A stretch of 64,000 nucleotides of DNA, taken from Deuterostichococcus epilithicus. Its lineage: Eukaryota > Chlorophyta > Trebouxiophyceae > Prasiolales > Stichococcaceae. The notes under the pieces are model-generated. The model saw only the letters and a list, made by a program, of their open reading frames with translations, did not search any database and was not told where the DNA came from. Position numbers and translations under genes: made by a program. The stretch is from positions 4,066,530 through 4,130,529 of the forward strand of contig JAVTLE010000023.1 of assembly GCA_033439295.1 (NCBI GenBank), read 5' to 3'. Below are positions 10,516-22,400 of this stretch, in pieces (position 1 is the first letter of the stretch; each line of letters begins with the position of its first letter).

Positions 10516-12172
10516 ATGATGAGGCGGTGCAATGCGAACCTGCAGGCCGCAGGGAGCAGCGTGCTCGCCGCCGCCGTTGCCGCCGGCATGCTGCTATCCC
10601 CTATGCCCGCCAGCGCCGATCCTTCCTTTGGCAGGAAGGCGGTTGTGGCCGAGCGGCAGGTGGGTGTTCACACACCCTTGGACGGTTTGACGCGCTGTGC
10701 TCTTGTGCATGCCACACTTTGGAGCAGATCTCTCCGATACCACCGTGCAGTGGGCTTGGATCCTGGCTTTGGTAGGCAGTTGGTGCCGCCATCCTGCCAT
10801 GCACCGCCATCCTACCATGCACACATTTAACTGTCAGCTGCTCGTGGCGTCTCGAACGGTTGCAAACCCAGTCTGCCGAAGCGAGCTGCAACCTTCTGCG
10901 CAGGCAGAGTTTGACGAGGTTCTGGCCCGCATGAACGACGCACTGGCGGCGGCCAGGAAGGCCCCCGCACAGGCCGCGGGTGCCGTGAAGTCCGCAGCGA
11001 GCGACGCCGCCAGCAAGGTGCGTGAAAAGTTGTTGGTTTCACTTGCAAAACAGCAACAGAGTCGGCGAGGACTCACCCCGGCCGCAATCAGGCGCCAGCC
11101 GCTCCTGTGCCAGCCAACATCGTTTGCGACCTCGTTCAGGCTCTCGCGACTGTAGTCATTGATTTCCAGTGGTGCCTGTGTAATCTTTGGGCTCGCGCAT
11201 CAGGGTGCGGCTGCATAGGTTTGCCCAGCATGAGCTGCATGGCCAAGCAGCTGCCACAATCTTCACCACATGTACCGATGCTACTGCAGGCCAGCTCGGT
11301 TACAGAAAAGGTGAAGGACGCCGTTCCGTCTGCCCCCAGAGTGAGTCTCAACCTCTCGATGGTCATGGCGAGCATGAGTATTGTGCGCATGATATGGCAA
11401 GTCGACATCATCTCGTCGATGCAGCATTGGCTACGGGTAGCATTCTGAACGGCGCACTTCTGGAGGTCATCTTTTGTTGCACTGATTTTGCAGGTGAGCT
11501 CCGTGGCACGGCAGGCTAAGGATGCCGCTCTGTCTGCCCCCAGCGTGAGTTCCTGGCTGCCTCACACACCATTGCAGGCACAATTCAGTTTGCTTCTAGA
11601 GACATTGACTATTTTGCCAGTCAGATCATCGAGTGTCCACATGCCGCAAGCAGTGTGCTCCTCTGCACTCATTCTTTGTTGATAATATCCCTTTTGCAGG
11701 TCAGCGCGGCAGCAGGGAAGGCGAAGGATGCCATCCAGTCTGCCCCCAGCGTGAGTCCCTGGCTGCCGCTTGTACGACATGGTTTCTCTGTGCATCTGGC
11801 CAGTCGACTGGCCACTTCTGGTCAGTTCGGGCTGGAGAAGTTGAAATCAGTTCCAAAGCATGCACTCTGCAGGCAACATCTGGATGGCGTGCTCGTTCTG
11901 GACGGTGCTCCTTTGCACTCATAGTTTGTCGCACCAACCTGCAGGTGGACGCGGCGGCGGACAATGTGAAGGACGCGGCAGCGGACCAGGTGAAGACCGC
12001 GGTAGCAGACAAGGTGAAGGGCACCACAGCTGAGAAGGTGAAGGATGCGGCGGTGGACAAGGCGAAGGACGCCGCTCCATCTGAGGCAGTGAAGAGCGCC
12101 GCTGGCGATGTTACAGAGCAGGCCAAGTCCGGCATCGACAGCGCCGTGAGCGACTTCCTGGCCAAGTTCTGA
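10516..12172 (+). CDS. Chloroplast-type LEA (group 3) protein with a repeated exon module
   Basis: Exons 10516-10659, 10904-11017, 11290-11340, 11494-11544, 11700-11750 and 11945-12172 are all phase 0 and give 212 residues. Exon 1 looks like a targeting peptide with a hydrophobic stretch and an AxA-like site (LLSPMPASADPS). Exon 2 is amphipathic helix (AEFDEVLARMNDALAAARKA). Exons 3, 4 and 5 are each 51 nt and encode variants of one 17-residue unit: SSVTEKVKDAVPSAP, SSVARQAKDAALSAP, SAAAGKAKDAIQSAP. Exon 6 continues with Lys-Val-Lys-Asp-Ala units, typical of group 3 LEA 11-mers. LEA proteins are disordered when hydrated and helical when dry, and protect membranes and enzymes in cold or desiccation. 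Plastid LEA proteins of this kind (hiC6 family) are known from Chlorella. Inference: the protein is made under cold or drought and acts in the plastid; a thylakoid-lumen destination is possible from the hydrophobic stretch. Confidence 0.85.
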
Positions 12173-13164
12173 GGGGCCCAGCTGAGGCGCCCAGCACCGC
12201 TCTTGCTGGTGAAGAAGCCAAAAAGGTGCATCCTGAAGGTCGTCCACTTGGGGACGCAAGCCGCAGCCATGCTGCTGCACCTCTACTTCCCAACGTTTTG
12301 GCCCAATTGGTAAAGTACAAGCTTCATAGTACAGATGTCCACACGGTCAGTATAGCAATTGGGAAATTCTATTGACAGGCCATCTAGTGCTTCACGCTGC
12401 TCTGAGGACGTATTGTAAACGATGCAAGTTTGCGACGTGACCAGCTTAAAGTGATAGCTCATCTGATCCATGGTTCCACACGTGTGTTTGTTCTGAGCAT
12501 GGAGTATGTGCGGCACGATCACCGCAGTGTCGAGGTCAAACCCAAACCCAGTAAAGAAAAAAGCTCTTCACACAAATTTGCAAGCTGGCTACTAGTACAC
12601 TCGGCAGCTGGCACACGCAGCGGCGCACACCGGACTGCCGAAACAGAGAAACCCAATCCCCCAAGCCCGCAACAGCGCTTGCGCTGCCGTTCCCCCTGAA
12701 CGTATATCTCTTCTGTCACAGCCATTGCTGCAGGGCTTGCCGCTGTATGTCCCCTCAGCCGCACGCTCCACCCGGCCTCGGCAAACTAACTGACGCGGGT
12801 TGGCACCGTTGCAGCGTGCGGCTTGGACCACCTTAACCAGCAAGCACTTGTTCGTGGGCCGATGTGCCGGCGGCAGCATCGCGGCGCAGCCAACATGGGC
12901 ACGCAAGCTGAATGCCACGGGCGGTAGGCTGCTTTAAGCAGTATGTGCGACACAGCGCCGCCGCTGCCGCCGCAGCACTGCCTGCTGCGCATGCCCGCGG
13001 CTGCCGCCACAGCGGCCGCTCGAGCTGATGCTCGCCCCTGATGCCACTAGCACGCTGGCACAGCAGCGGCCAACGGGGCGCCAGCGGCTGCGACTGAGGG
13101 ACCACCGGATGCCTTGGCCCTGGCCCCTCAGGCTAGGGCTGCAAGTAGGCACTTCTGGTAAATC
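12173..13164. other. Convergent intergenic region, no gene recognised
   Basis: About 1 kb between the 3' ends of the LEA (+) and RAB5 (-) genes. It holds 3' untranslated sequence and nothing protein-like beyond chance frames. Confidence 0.4.
12413..12417 (+). terminator. Possible TGTAA polyadenylation signal of the LEA gene
   Basis: TGTAA is the usual polyadenylation signal in green algae and occurs about 240 nt after the LEA stop codon. Short motif, so chance occurrence is possible. Confidence 0.35.
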
Positions 13165-15205
13165 CTAGGAGGAGCAGCAAGCCGACTTCTTGGCCTGTGC
13201 CGGCGGCTCTGCCAGCGTGATGCCGCCCGCCGGAGCAGGCGGCGGCGCCGACCGCGGCAGCCTGCAGGAAGCATGACGTCCGCCGTCAGCCTTGCCGCAT
13301 GCTGCCGTGCACCAGCTAATACCACGTGATGCTACCTGCACAGCCTTTCAACAGGCCGGCGGCTGTGCACATTGTGCCGACCCGTATTCCCACCAGGCCA
13401 GAAGGCAACCTGGTGCCTAGTCGCTCAGGCCGGCAGCACTCCGGCAGCCAAGGCGTGCAATGCTCCAGCACAGCCGCGTATGCAGGGGGGCTCTTGACCA
13501 CAAGGGCAGGCGCACCGCTTTGCGATGTCGTCAAACAGCTCCGACACGTTGGCGTTGGTCTTGGCAGAGGTCTCGAAGTACACCAGCCCGTTCTCGTCCG
13601 CGTAAGACTGCGCGTCCTCTGTGGACACCTGTCGAGAAGCAGACAGCGTGGCGATCGGCACGGACCCTGCTTCTCGCCTACGTACAACTGCGCACCCGAC
13701 GCCGTCAACACCTAGCGGCGGGAACAGAAAGTCCGGCCCAAGGCCGCAGCGCCTGCTGCACACGCCACACGCCGTACAGCGGTCGTCAGTCTGGCTGTGG
13801 CTGAGCACTGTGCTGGCTGGTCTTGCATCTAGGTCGTGCCGCAGGCGGCCGGGCTGCTGCTGCCCAGGCGCCGCAGGTCAAACCCCTAGTGGGCGCCCAT
13901 GCTGCCGACCGCCCCGCCAAGCTGGCCCTGCTGCCCGTAATGCGGGCTTCAGCGGCCGGCGCAGGACTGGATGCAGTGGCGTTGCAAACGCGAGCTCAGC
14001 AGAACACCAGTGTAAGGGGTTCAGGCTTTGTCGACCAGCAGCTCCCGATCTGCCTCTGCTTGCCCCATGCAGCACGAGAAACCCCGCCCCCAACTTCGCA
14101 TTGGCAGCTGCAGCGTCTGTACGCCCTGGGTTGGTTTGGAGTGATGCACTTGAGTAATGGGGAAACACCCGAAGGACTCGTTCGAAGGAATCGTTCAGAG
14201 GAATCGTTCGAATAGGAAGGAGATTGAGCATGCATGGACATGCAGAGATGCTGGTTTGGGCTCAGAAAGAAGGGGTTTGCGCCCAACCTCTCGCGTCTCA
14301 GCCAGGTCGGCCTTGTTGCCGGCCAACGACATGATCATGCCGGGGTTGCCCTGCCGCAGCAGCTCCTTGACCCACTCCCGCGCCTTGGCGAAGCTGTCGC
14401 TGCTGCTAATGTCGAACACGATGACCGCTGCCGCCGCCCCCCTGCGCGGTGACCGCACGCACGGCGTCGCGCCGAGCAGCAGAAACCATCGAGACCTCGG
14501 CCATCCGGCGGCTTGCGCCGGCGGAGCCACGCTCGTTCCAGTATGCTGTCGTATGCTAGCAGGGTGTGAGTGCGTGTCATGTGCAGTCTGGATGTGAACA
14601 GCCACGTGAGATGTTCCGACCATACCTGTAGTACATGGGCGCCAGGCTGTGATACCTCTCCTGCCCCGCTGTGTCCCTGCAGCCGCGGCACATGGTGCGA
14701 GTTTTTTCACTTGCGCAGGTGCAGCGGTGCGACTACTGCCACGATTCCTCAGGACTGTGATGCAGCTGGCGATGCAGGCCGAGGCGTGAGGACGTGATGC
14801 ATGTGCACACATGCACCAGCCGCCAGCAGGCACCGTCACGCACCAGATCTCAAATTTGACTTGCTGGTCGGGCAGCGTCTTTGTGAGGAAGGCCGCCCCG
14901 ATCGTTGACTCCTGGTAATCGAAGAACTGCGACTTGACGAAGCGCAGCACCAGCGACGACTTGCCGGAGCCCTGCACGACGGCAGCCGCAAACGTCGGAC
15001 CTCAGGAGCAGCCCAGAGCAGCCCAAGCTCCAGCACCGCTGTATGGCTGACGTGCTGACTGGCTGTAACTGCTGCAACGCGGGCGCATGGCATGCGGAAG
15101 AGGGCTGGGACCTATGGATACTCTACTGCAGCGACCCACCATTTCGCCGAGGAGCACCAGCTTCGCCTGTTGCAGCGGCTGCAGCGTGGGCGACGGTGCC
15201 GCCAT
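13165..15205 (-). CDS. RAB5: RAB5-type small GTPase (RABF class), 6 exons
   Basis: Exons 15205-15140, 14971-14844, 14676-14626, 14441-14288, 13628-13516 and 13261-13165 join with matching phases to 202 residues, normal for a Rab. The protein switches between GDP and GTP forms and controls fusion and identity of early endosomes. All G boxes are visible: P-loop GEMGSGKSS, switch I with ESTIGAAF, the DxxG motif [19 protein letters not shown] including the catalytic Gln, GNKADL, and ETSAKT. The linker [15 protein letters not shown] and the C-terminal half [20 protein letters not shown] are RAB5-like. The C-terminus ends KKSACCSS, a double-cysteine prenylation site of the conventional RAB5 (RABF2) type, so the protein should be geranylgeranylated and membrane-bound. 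It lacks the N-myristoylation signal of the plant ARA6 type. Intron 4 contains a short tandem repeat. Confidence 0.95.
14178..14216. repeat. Short tandem repeat, 13-nt unit, about 3 copies
   Basis: Three imperfect copies of a 13-nt unit with the core GAATCGTTCGA lie in RAB5 intron 4. No function is suggested. Confidence 0.75.
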
Positions 15206-16451
15206 GCTAGCCTTCAAGCAGCAAAACACACATGAGGTTTGGTGCTGCCTCTGGAATGGGGTAATGTGTGTGACGCCGCACAACCAGTGGCGCCTGGTCC
15301 AAGCAGCCATTGCAAGACGGCGCCACCCTCGACATGCGGTCACCGGCGAGCTGCGCAAAATGCAGGCGGGGCGGCTCGAACCGACGGGCGGTGGACAGTG
15401 CGGCATTGATAAACCAGGTGAAGCGCCCAAAAATGGGTCGAAACGCAGCTCTTGATATACATCTCTCCGCGCTCCCAGCAATACATCCTCGATGACATTC
15501 GAGCTTCGGTGTAAGATGGTCTAATGCCGGAGGCGTCTTGTGTCTGTGCGCACTGGCTCGAGTGACGCTCGCCTCCCTATGCGTGTGTGGCTGTGCACCC
15601 GCACATGATGTTGTCTGAATTGATACACCAGCTGACCAGCCGCTCACACCAAGCAGAAGGCCATTCGGCCTCAGCAGGCGAGTCCCTCGAGAACATGCCC
15701 CTGCTGACACTTGTGCCCAGAGCCGCAGCTCTGCCGTTTTCAGACTGTCAGACATGTGTCTCTGTCTCCTCAAAAACTTTGTCGCACCTGTAATGAAGGC
15801 TGCAACAGCAAGCGTCGGTTTTCCGAGGCCGGCTCACGAACCCGTGGGATGCCCTTGACCCGCGAACTCCGAGAGCCTGCTCGGTCAGAACCAGTTGCTG
15901 GCGAAGACAAGAGGAGGGAGCACAGTTCCTATCAACGTCGGTACCGTGCAAGTATGAATGTGCTCTCACGGTCAAGGCACCTCCTGAGCAACTTCGCACA
16001 CGATGACGTAATAAACGGACCGGGCCAAAGCAAATCAGAGCAAACCCAGAGCAAATCGCAAAATGTCTACCAGCTTGCGGCCATGTCTTTGTCCAGCCCG
16101 AATACGAAGGGTGAGCAGCACTCCAGATGGCGTCTGCAACCGGCTGTAGGGCCCAAGCCTCCGTGCACACTGAGGGTTCACCACGCGCAGCGCTCCACAC
16201 ATGTCTAGCTCCGGACCTTCGTACACGACACCTAGACGGCTTCAGCCTTATGAATCTACTGATAGGCCTCCAGCCCACGTTCACGGCTGTCAACATGCAC
16301 AATCGTCGACTTCCGCCGCTGACGCTCCCGCCGCTCCCAACAATTCGGTGCTGGACGTGATGTGCTGGCAGCACCTGGGCAGCTTGCCAGAGGGGCCAGA
16401 GCCTGCTCACACCTCAAGAGCCTGAGCCGCAGCAGCAGCTCCCGCGCAGCC
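15206..16451. other. Intergenic, no gene recognised
   Basis: About 1.2 kb between the RAB5 start and the glutaminase stop, both on the minus strand. It should hold the RAB5 promoter. Long frames on both strands overlap and show no motif. Confidence 0.4.
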
Positions 16452-19400
16452 TCATCTGTTACCGGCGGACCCAGGGTTCTTGTTGGCGCCCGCCCGGGGG
16501 TCGGCAGGCGCCGTGAGTTGGCCACGCCCGCTGTCGCCGCCAATGGTCCCCAGCTGGTCCAGTGCCGCCAGGCTGCCGTGCCCCGGCTTGAACAGCTGAC
16601 GGCGGCTGCGTCGGCGCGCTAGCAGCCTCGCCGCATCTGGGTGCTCCAGCTCCGCCTTCACCGCGTCCTCGATTGCTGCCATCTGCGGAGTTTTGCAGCT
16701 GAAAATCATGCGCCAAGTCTATACCGGACGCGGCGCAGCCTTGAGGGCGGCCGGTCAAGCGGCTGCGGCATTCCTGAGGGCAAGCTGAAAGACGGTTTCT
16801 CAGTGAGGCTTTCAGAGGGGTCCTTCCTGCAGGCCAAAACCGCGCCGCAGGGCGTTGGCAGGGCTGCGAGGGTGAGATCGCCAGGATGCCCCTGGTTCCC
16901 GCTGAACACGGCTGCACTCAAACACGGCAGCATCAATACGGCGCAAGAGATGGCTGCAAGCAGGCTGTGTGCAGCAGCACCTGGCGCAAGCCGTCCCGGG
17001 TGTGCATCCAGTTGGCGTCGGTAGATGCAGAGCCCAGGCCCTGGAGGATGGTGGTCGAGCGGCGCGTCGTGGCATCCCGCAGCTGCACCAGGTTGGCGTC
17101 CGCCAGCTGCGACTGCAGGGCATTGACCAATGACGGTCATTAGAGCCTTCAGGTTCCAAGCGATCGCCAGCTGCAAGTGGGAGGGGACCAAAACCAATCC
17201 AGAAGCCCCTACGTCTCGAAGCCTCATTGTCGTTGTTGCCAAGGTTGCTTGTCAGGAGCTCTGTAAGGGGGGCTCATTGCATGGCAGCAGTGCACGAACT
17301 GAATCCGTGGGGCGGCACAGCAGCTGCCGGCGTCAAGGAGCAACCTCGACAAATAAATAAAGGCCACTCGCTGGCTTCAGATGCACCGGCACCGACAGCA
17401 GAGCCATGCAGCACCGGGAATCCCTCTGGCAGCCGGCTGCCGCCCACCTTCCACTCGAAGATCTTCAGCTCCACGACGGTCGGCGGCACATTCAGCGCCA
17501 GTGCCACCCGTCCCAACACGTCCACCTCTGAGTCCTGCCAGGCGGCAAACGATCAAGGCAAGTTCACTTGCCGACAAGCTGTCCGTTTCTTGCGGGGATG
17601 CGCGTGCGTGGCGCAGACGGATGCTTACGAGCGGGGCGTCGAAGTGGGAAGTCGAGTTGCGCGTCGACTCAGCGTCGGAATAATGCGAGGCGCAGGCCTC
17701 TGGCGGCTGACATACGACGCAGGGGCGCGCTTGCGGACCCAGCTTTGCAGAATGGTGTGTCCGCACAACTCGGCCCGCTTTGGCAGGGTCCGCAAGCAGG
17801 CCCCTGCGTCGATGGCAGCCGCCGAAAACCTGCGCCTTGGGTTGGTTTAGCGCCCCTCCACCGCATCGCAAATACCGACCAGTAGATGGCGATGGACGGC
17901 ATCAGAGCTGGAACAGGGGATGCGCATGAAAGCTGCATATGCGTGTGCGATATAATCAAGGACTGCGCACCGCCACGACGCCGTTGCCATCGCAGAGGGG
18001 GCCTCCAACAGCGTTGGTTAGCAGCATAGGGAACAGATGATACCAAAAGAAGGAGTTCGGTGGCAGAGGGTTTCCGCACCGCCATGACGCCATCGGCGGT
18101 GGCCATTGCAAAGGTGGCCTCCAGCAGCACCTCCCGCTGTATGTCGTCCAGGTTGCGGCACAGCTGCTGCAGCTTGGTCTCGATGCCCTGCGGGGTAATG
18201 CACCCATACTAACCACTGTCTCCTGTATATAGGGACGCAGACGCACACACCTGCGCCGTCTGGCCCTGCTTCGGCCTGCTGCTGCGGCTGTTGCTGAGAT
18301 TGTGTGTGTGACGCCAGCATTCCGCAAGCAACGTGCGCGCTTGGCTTGCCACACAGAAAGCTGGAGTTGTCTGCAACCGCGAGTCCACCCTGTCGGCTCC
18401 ACCGCCTCCGCCTCCTTGTGTATGTGCTCACCTCGAAGCCCAGCTCCTGCGCGCTGTCCTGGATAGCGGCGATGTCGTCGTCGTGGGCGTCCTTGTGCAG
18501 CAGCTCCTGCGCTCAGGGGCGGCCAGAACCCTTGCCGATACGTGTTTTGATGTATTGGACTGATCGTTTGATGGCCCGTGAATGGCAGCGGGTGCAGCGC
18601 GTGCTGGACAACACAGCATGCCTAGCATGGTATGGCCAGTGCACACACGACCATGGCTCATGGGCGCTGATGTGTGCCAGTCCATGCCTGGGTGCATGCT
18701 CATGCCATGCCACACAGGCGCCGCCACCCAGTGAAGTGACCCTGGCACATTGCAGTCTGCACGGTGTGTCACCTCCGCAACAAGTGCCGCACCTGGTACG
18801 CAAGCTTCAGCGCCGCAGTCTCCTCGTCTGTGACGACACCATCCGCCATGGCCGTCACCCACAGCGTCTCCAGCAAAAGGTTCCTGGTGCCACCATAACC
18901 CACGCATGAACAGCCATGGCGTGAAATGCCTATGAATGTCCTGCGGCGGTGGCGCTCGTCAGATACACATCAGCAGAATGATACAGCAGTCTGGCTTTCG
19001 GCATCTTGGCCAGAAGATGACCGTTTGCTGCGACCTGATGACATGCGCATCGCTGCCGCAGGCCGGAACTCATATGCCGGTCATAATCCAGCCGCAAATG
19101 CACGAGACTGCTCGCTCATAACCCTTTGCTATACGTGAAGGCAAGCAGGGCACTGTCGGGCAATGCACCCTCACTGGAATTCCAGGGCATGCACATCGCC
19201 GTTGCGAATGGCGAAGCGCAGGTTGGCCAACTCCACTTCCGCGGCGTGGGTGTGCGAGAAGCGCGGGTCCTTCTTACAGCCGGTGTGCCTGCCGAGAAGC
19301 GGCAAATGGTGAATACTGCAGCCAAGCAATTGAGGACAGACATTTGTATCGCACCAAGCAGTGCGATTGCACGGCAGGCGCAAATGTGCTTGCAATCGGC

Positions 19401-22400
19401 ATGCCTGGCAGCAGGCAAGGCGTCAAGGTCGGAAAACCCTAAACTCAGAACAATGGGGCCATGGCGCAATGACAAGAATGGCTGCCCTTCCGCATCCCAC
19501 ACTGCGGCGCTGACGAACGCTTGGAGACAGTCCACAACAGCAGCACTCACATGGCGGAGAGGTTGTCGTACACATGGAAGGCGTGCGTCTCGACCTGCGG
19601 CATGAACCTCGCCATCACTGCAGCTCGGGAGGTGCAGGTCGCATGGGGTGCGGACCAAGGTGTGTCAGTTGCTGGAAATCGACACCCAGTTGTACGGCAC
19701 TGCTCATAGCTTCAGAGGGTTGTACAGTCCTGGGCATCTGAGCAACGAAGGCATCCCACCAGCATGCGATTGAACTTCACACCCCTGCAGCAGTGGCGCC
19801 ATGCAAGTCAGCCGACTGATGGTGCCATGCTGCTCCTGCCATTAGTCGGCTTCACCACAGGCAGTGCATCGAATAATGGCGGGCACTCGGAGGCTCGACA
19901 GGCCCCTTTGCACCAGCAATGGCGCGCCTGACGCTGTTGCCAAAGCCGTCAAGGCGCGGCGAGAAGGTTGCCAGGCCCATAACATTGGGCACGACACTGA
20001 TGACGATGCCGCTCACGCCGCTCTTAGCCGGCAGGCCGATCTCTGCAGCAGGAGGACCACGTAGTTGTGCATGCACACCCGAGCTGCCGACTAGCTGCCG
20101 TCAGATGACAGATCTGAGGGACCAGCCAGACCACATCACAGAAGTCTTCCGTGCATGCAGCACATGACCTTTCTGTCTCCTCATCCATGTCGTAAGCTGC
20201 CGATCCGATGAAGGTCTGAGAAATAGCTCACCGTAGAGGAACTCGCCGGAGCTATCGTACATGCCGCATGATTGCATCGTGGACAGCATCTGCGAGGGGA
20301 CAAGGCATGCTTCAAGGGTGCCGCTGCCACAACTCCTGAATCAAATGCCGCTTACGCCGGCTCGGAAGTAGACATGCAGGTTCGGTGGCTGGCTGCAGCG
20401 AAACTTGATGACCACTCTAAACTGCTTTCGGGCTTGCCTTCTTCACGATGTCAGCAGAGAAGACTTCCTCATTGGTGAGCGGACACACACCGCCATTCGC
20501 CAGCGTGGACGCCACGACCGACATGATCTTGCACGTTGCCTGGAAGTGTCACAAGTGTTTGTGGGGCTGCCGCATTTGATGAGGCTAGGCACTGCTTTTG
20601 ATATGCCTCGCTTGTGCAGAGCCGATGTGCCACGCAATGCATGCTCCTGCAGCACGCGTCTCAGCGACATGCTGCACATGCTGGCTCGATCAGATGGAAA
20701 CGGTAAAGACCCACCGTGATGGAGCAGCAGGAAAAGTACAAGTCGGTTGCAACATCCAGACTCACGTCTTTCGGCAGCCCTCGCCGAGCCTGACGCGGCA
20801 GAGCCCATTGCGTCAGGCGCCGGCATTGCGCAGTGAATGGCCGCCAACAAACATCGACGATTTCTGCTGAACAGGCTAGTTCAAGCTTTAGCTTTGTACA
20901 CACATGATGCAGGTCCGACAGACATCCTGCACGGACACAAGCTCCAACCCTGCTGCGCCGCAACGGTCATCCTTCATGATGCTGTGCGCCAGGATTCGCA
21001 GCTCCACATCCAGCACCTGTCGAGCACAAACCGCCTTTGCCGACCCCGCACCTTGATGAACCAGGCCAGTGCAAAGTTGTTGCTGGCCGTCGACTTCTCC
21101 GCCTCCATGGTGTCCCTGTCGAACTTGATCTGCAAGGGGCAGCTTGCGCAGCGGTGAACAGCCGATGACTCAGCATGACTCTGAGTCCTGCGTCGACGGG
21201 ATGCATGCCGCGCGGCGCCGCGACCACGCAGTTTGCCGGGTCATGCCCGGTCCACGACATGCAGGCGCCCAACTATCTGGCACGCCGGCCTTCCTTCGCA
21301 CTGGCACTCTCCTGCTCCATTGAGTGAGTCGCTGCACAACTCCGCCGCGCAGGCGCGAAGCGGGAGGGCGTGCTCCTCCTTCTGCCTACGCCCCCTTCAA
21401 CAAGGCCGCTTCACCTTGTACACGGGCACAGGGCTGGTTGCACCTTTCATCACAGTGCAAAGGGCACTCCGTAGTCACCTCTCCGATGTCGCCGCATAGG
21501 CCAGACCAGACGTCCATGAGGTGCTGCACCATCTCGGGCACGCTCTTGTCCGCATGGCCCGCCGCCTGCGGCATGATCAGGGGCCACTGGCGGGGTGCGC
21601 CGATCCTGTCTAAGGTCTGTGTCCCATGCATGCACGGATGGGGCAGATTACTTCGAAGCCGTGTTGAGGGCGTGGCCGCACCAACAAATTGTTCTTGTGG
21701 CGCGACTTTTGGCTGCCGAGAGACACGACTGGGAGAGATGACACGGCAGCATACCAAAATCAGGCCAGGGACGCCGATTGCCGATCTGGGCGGCACGCAC
21801 CACGATGGCCGCCGTCATGATGGCGCCGGCGTTGACGCAGCAATTGTGCGGCTTCTTGTCGGGCAGGCACACGATCGCGTTGAAGGGCTGCCCGCTGGGC
21901 TCCATGCCTGGAGAGCACAGCGTAGCAAAGCTCAGTCGAGCCGGTCGAACTGTGAACCTGTGGCTAGTGGCAGTGGATGCAAGTTAGCTCATACAGTCGT
22001 ACTGCCTTTTGAGGGTCGCGTGCTGCTCGCGGTAGGGTCACCATCAATCGCTCGATCAAGTGAGAAGGTCGTGGCAATATGGAGGCAGCGTGTGCGGGAC
22101 TCTCACCGACGTAGTCGTGCACGAATTCCTTGCCGCGCTCCTCGAGCGCGACCGCGTAGGTGATCGGCTTCGACGTGCTCTGGATGCTGAAGTAGTCGTC
22201 CACGTCTGCGCGGTGTGACATCAGTACGGATTACGATGTGTGCTAACCAATGGCGCAATCAGGCTTGCTAGTGGCTGGCAATGCGCACAGGGGAGGGAGG
22301 AAGCAGGAACTGCAATGGAGGGCCTGCAGATGAGCAGGTCTGGCACTGTCGCTGCAACAATCACGGGAACCGATGCTTCCAGTCCATGCTTACGAAACAC

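Noticed and set aside
16452-18883. A separate TerB-like gene downstream of glutaminase
   Set aside because: The donor at 19175 and acceptor at 18883 join in exact phase and no good start codon precedes the first TerB-like exon; the fused model is preferred, though transcripts are needed.
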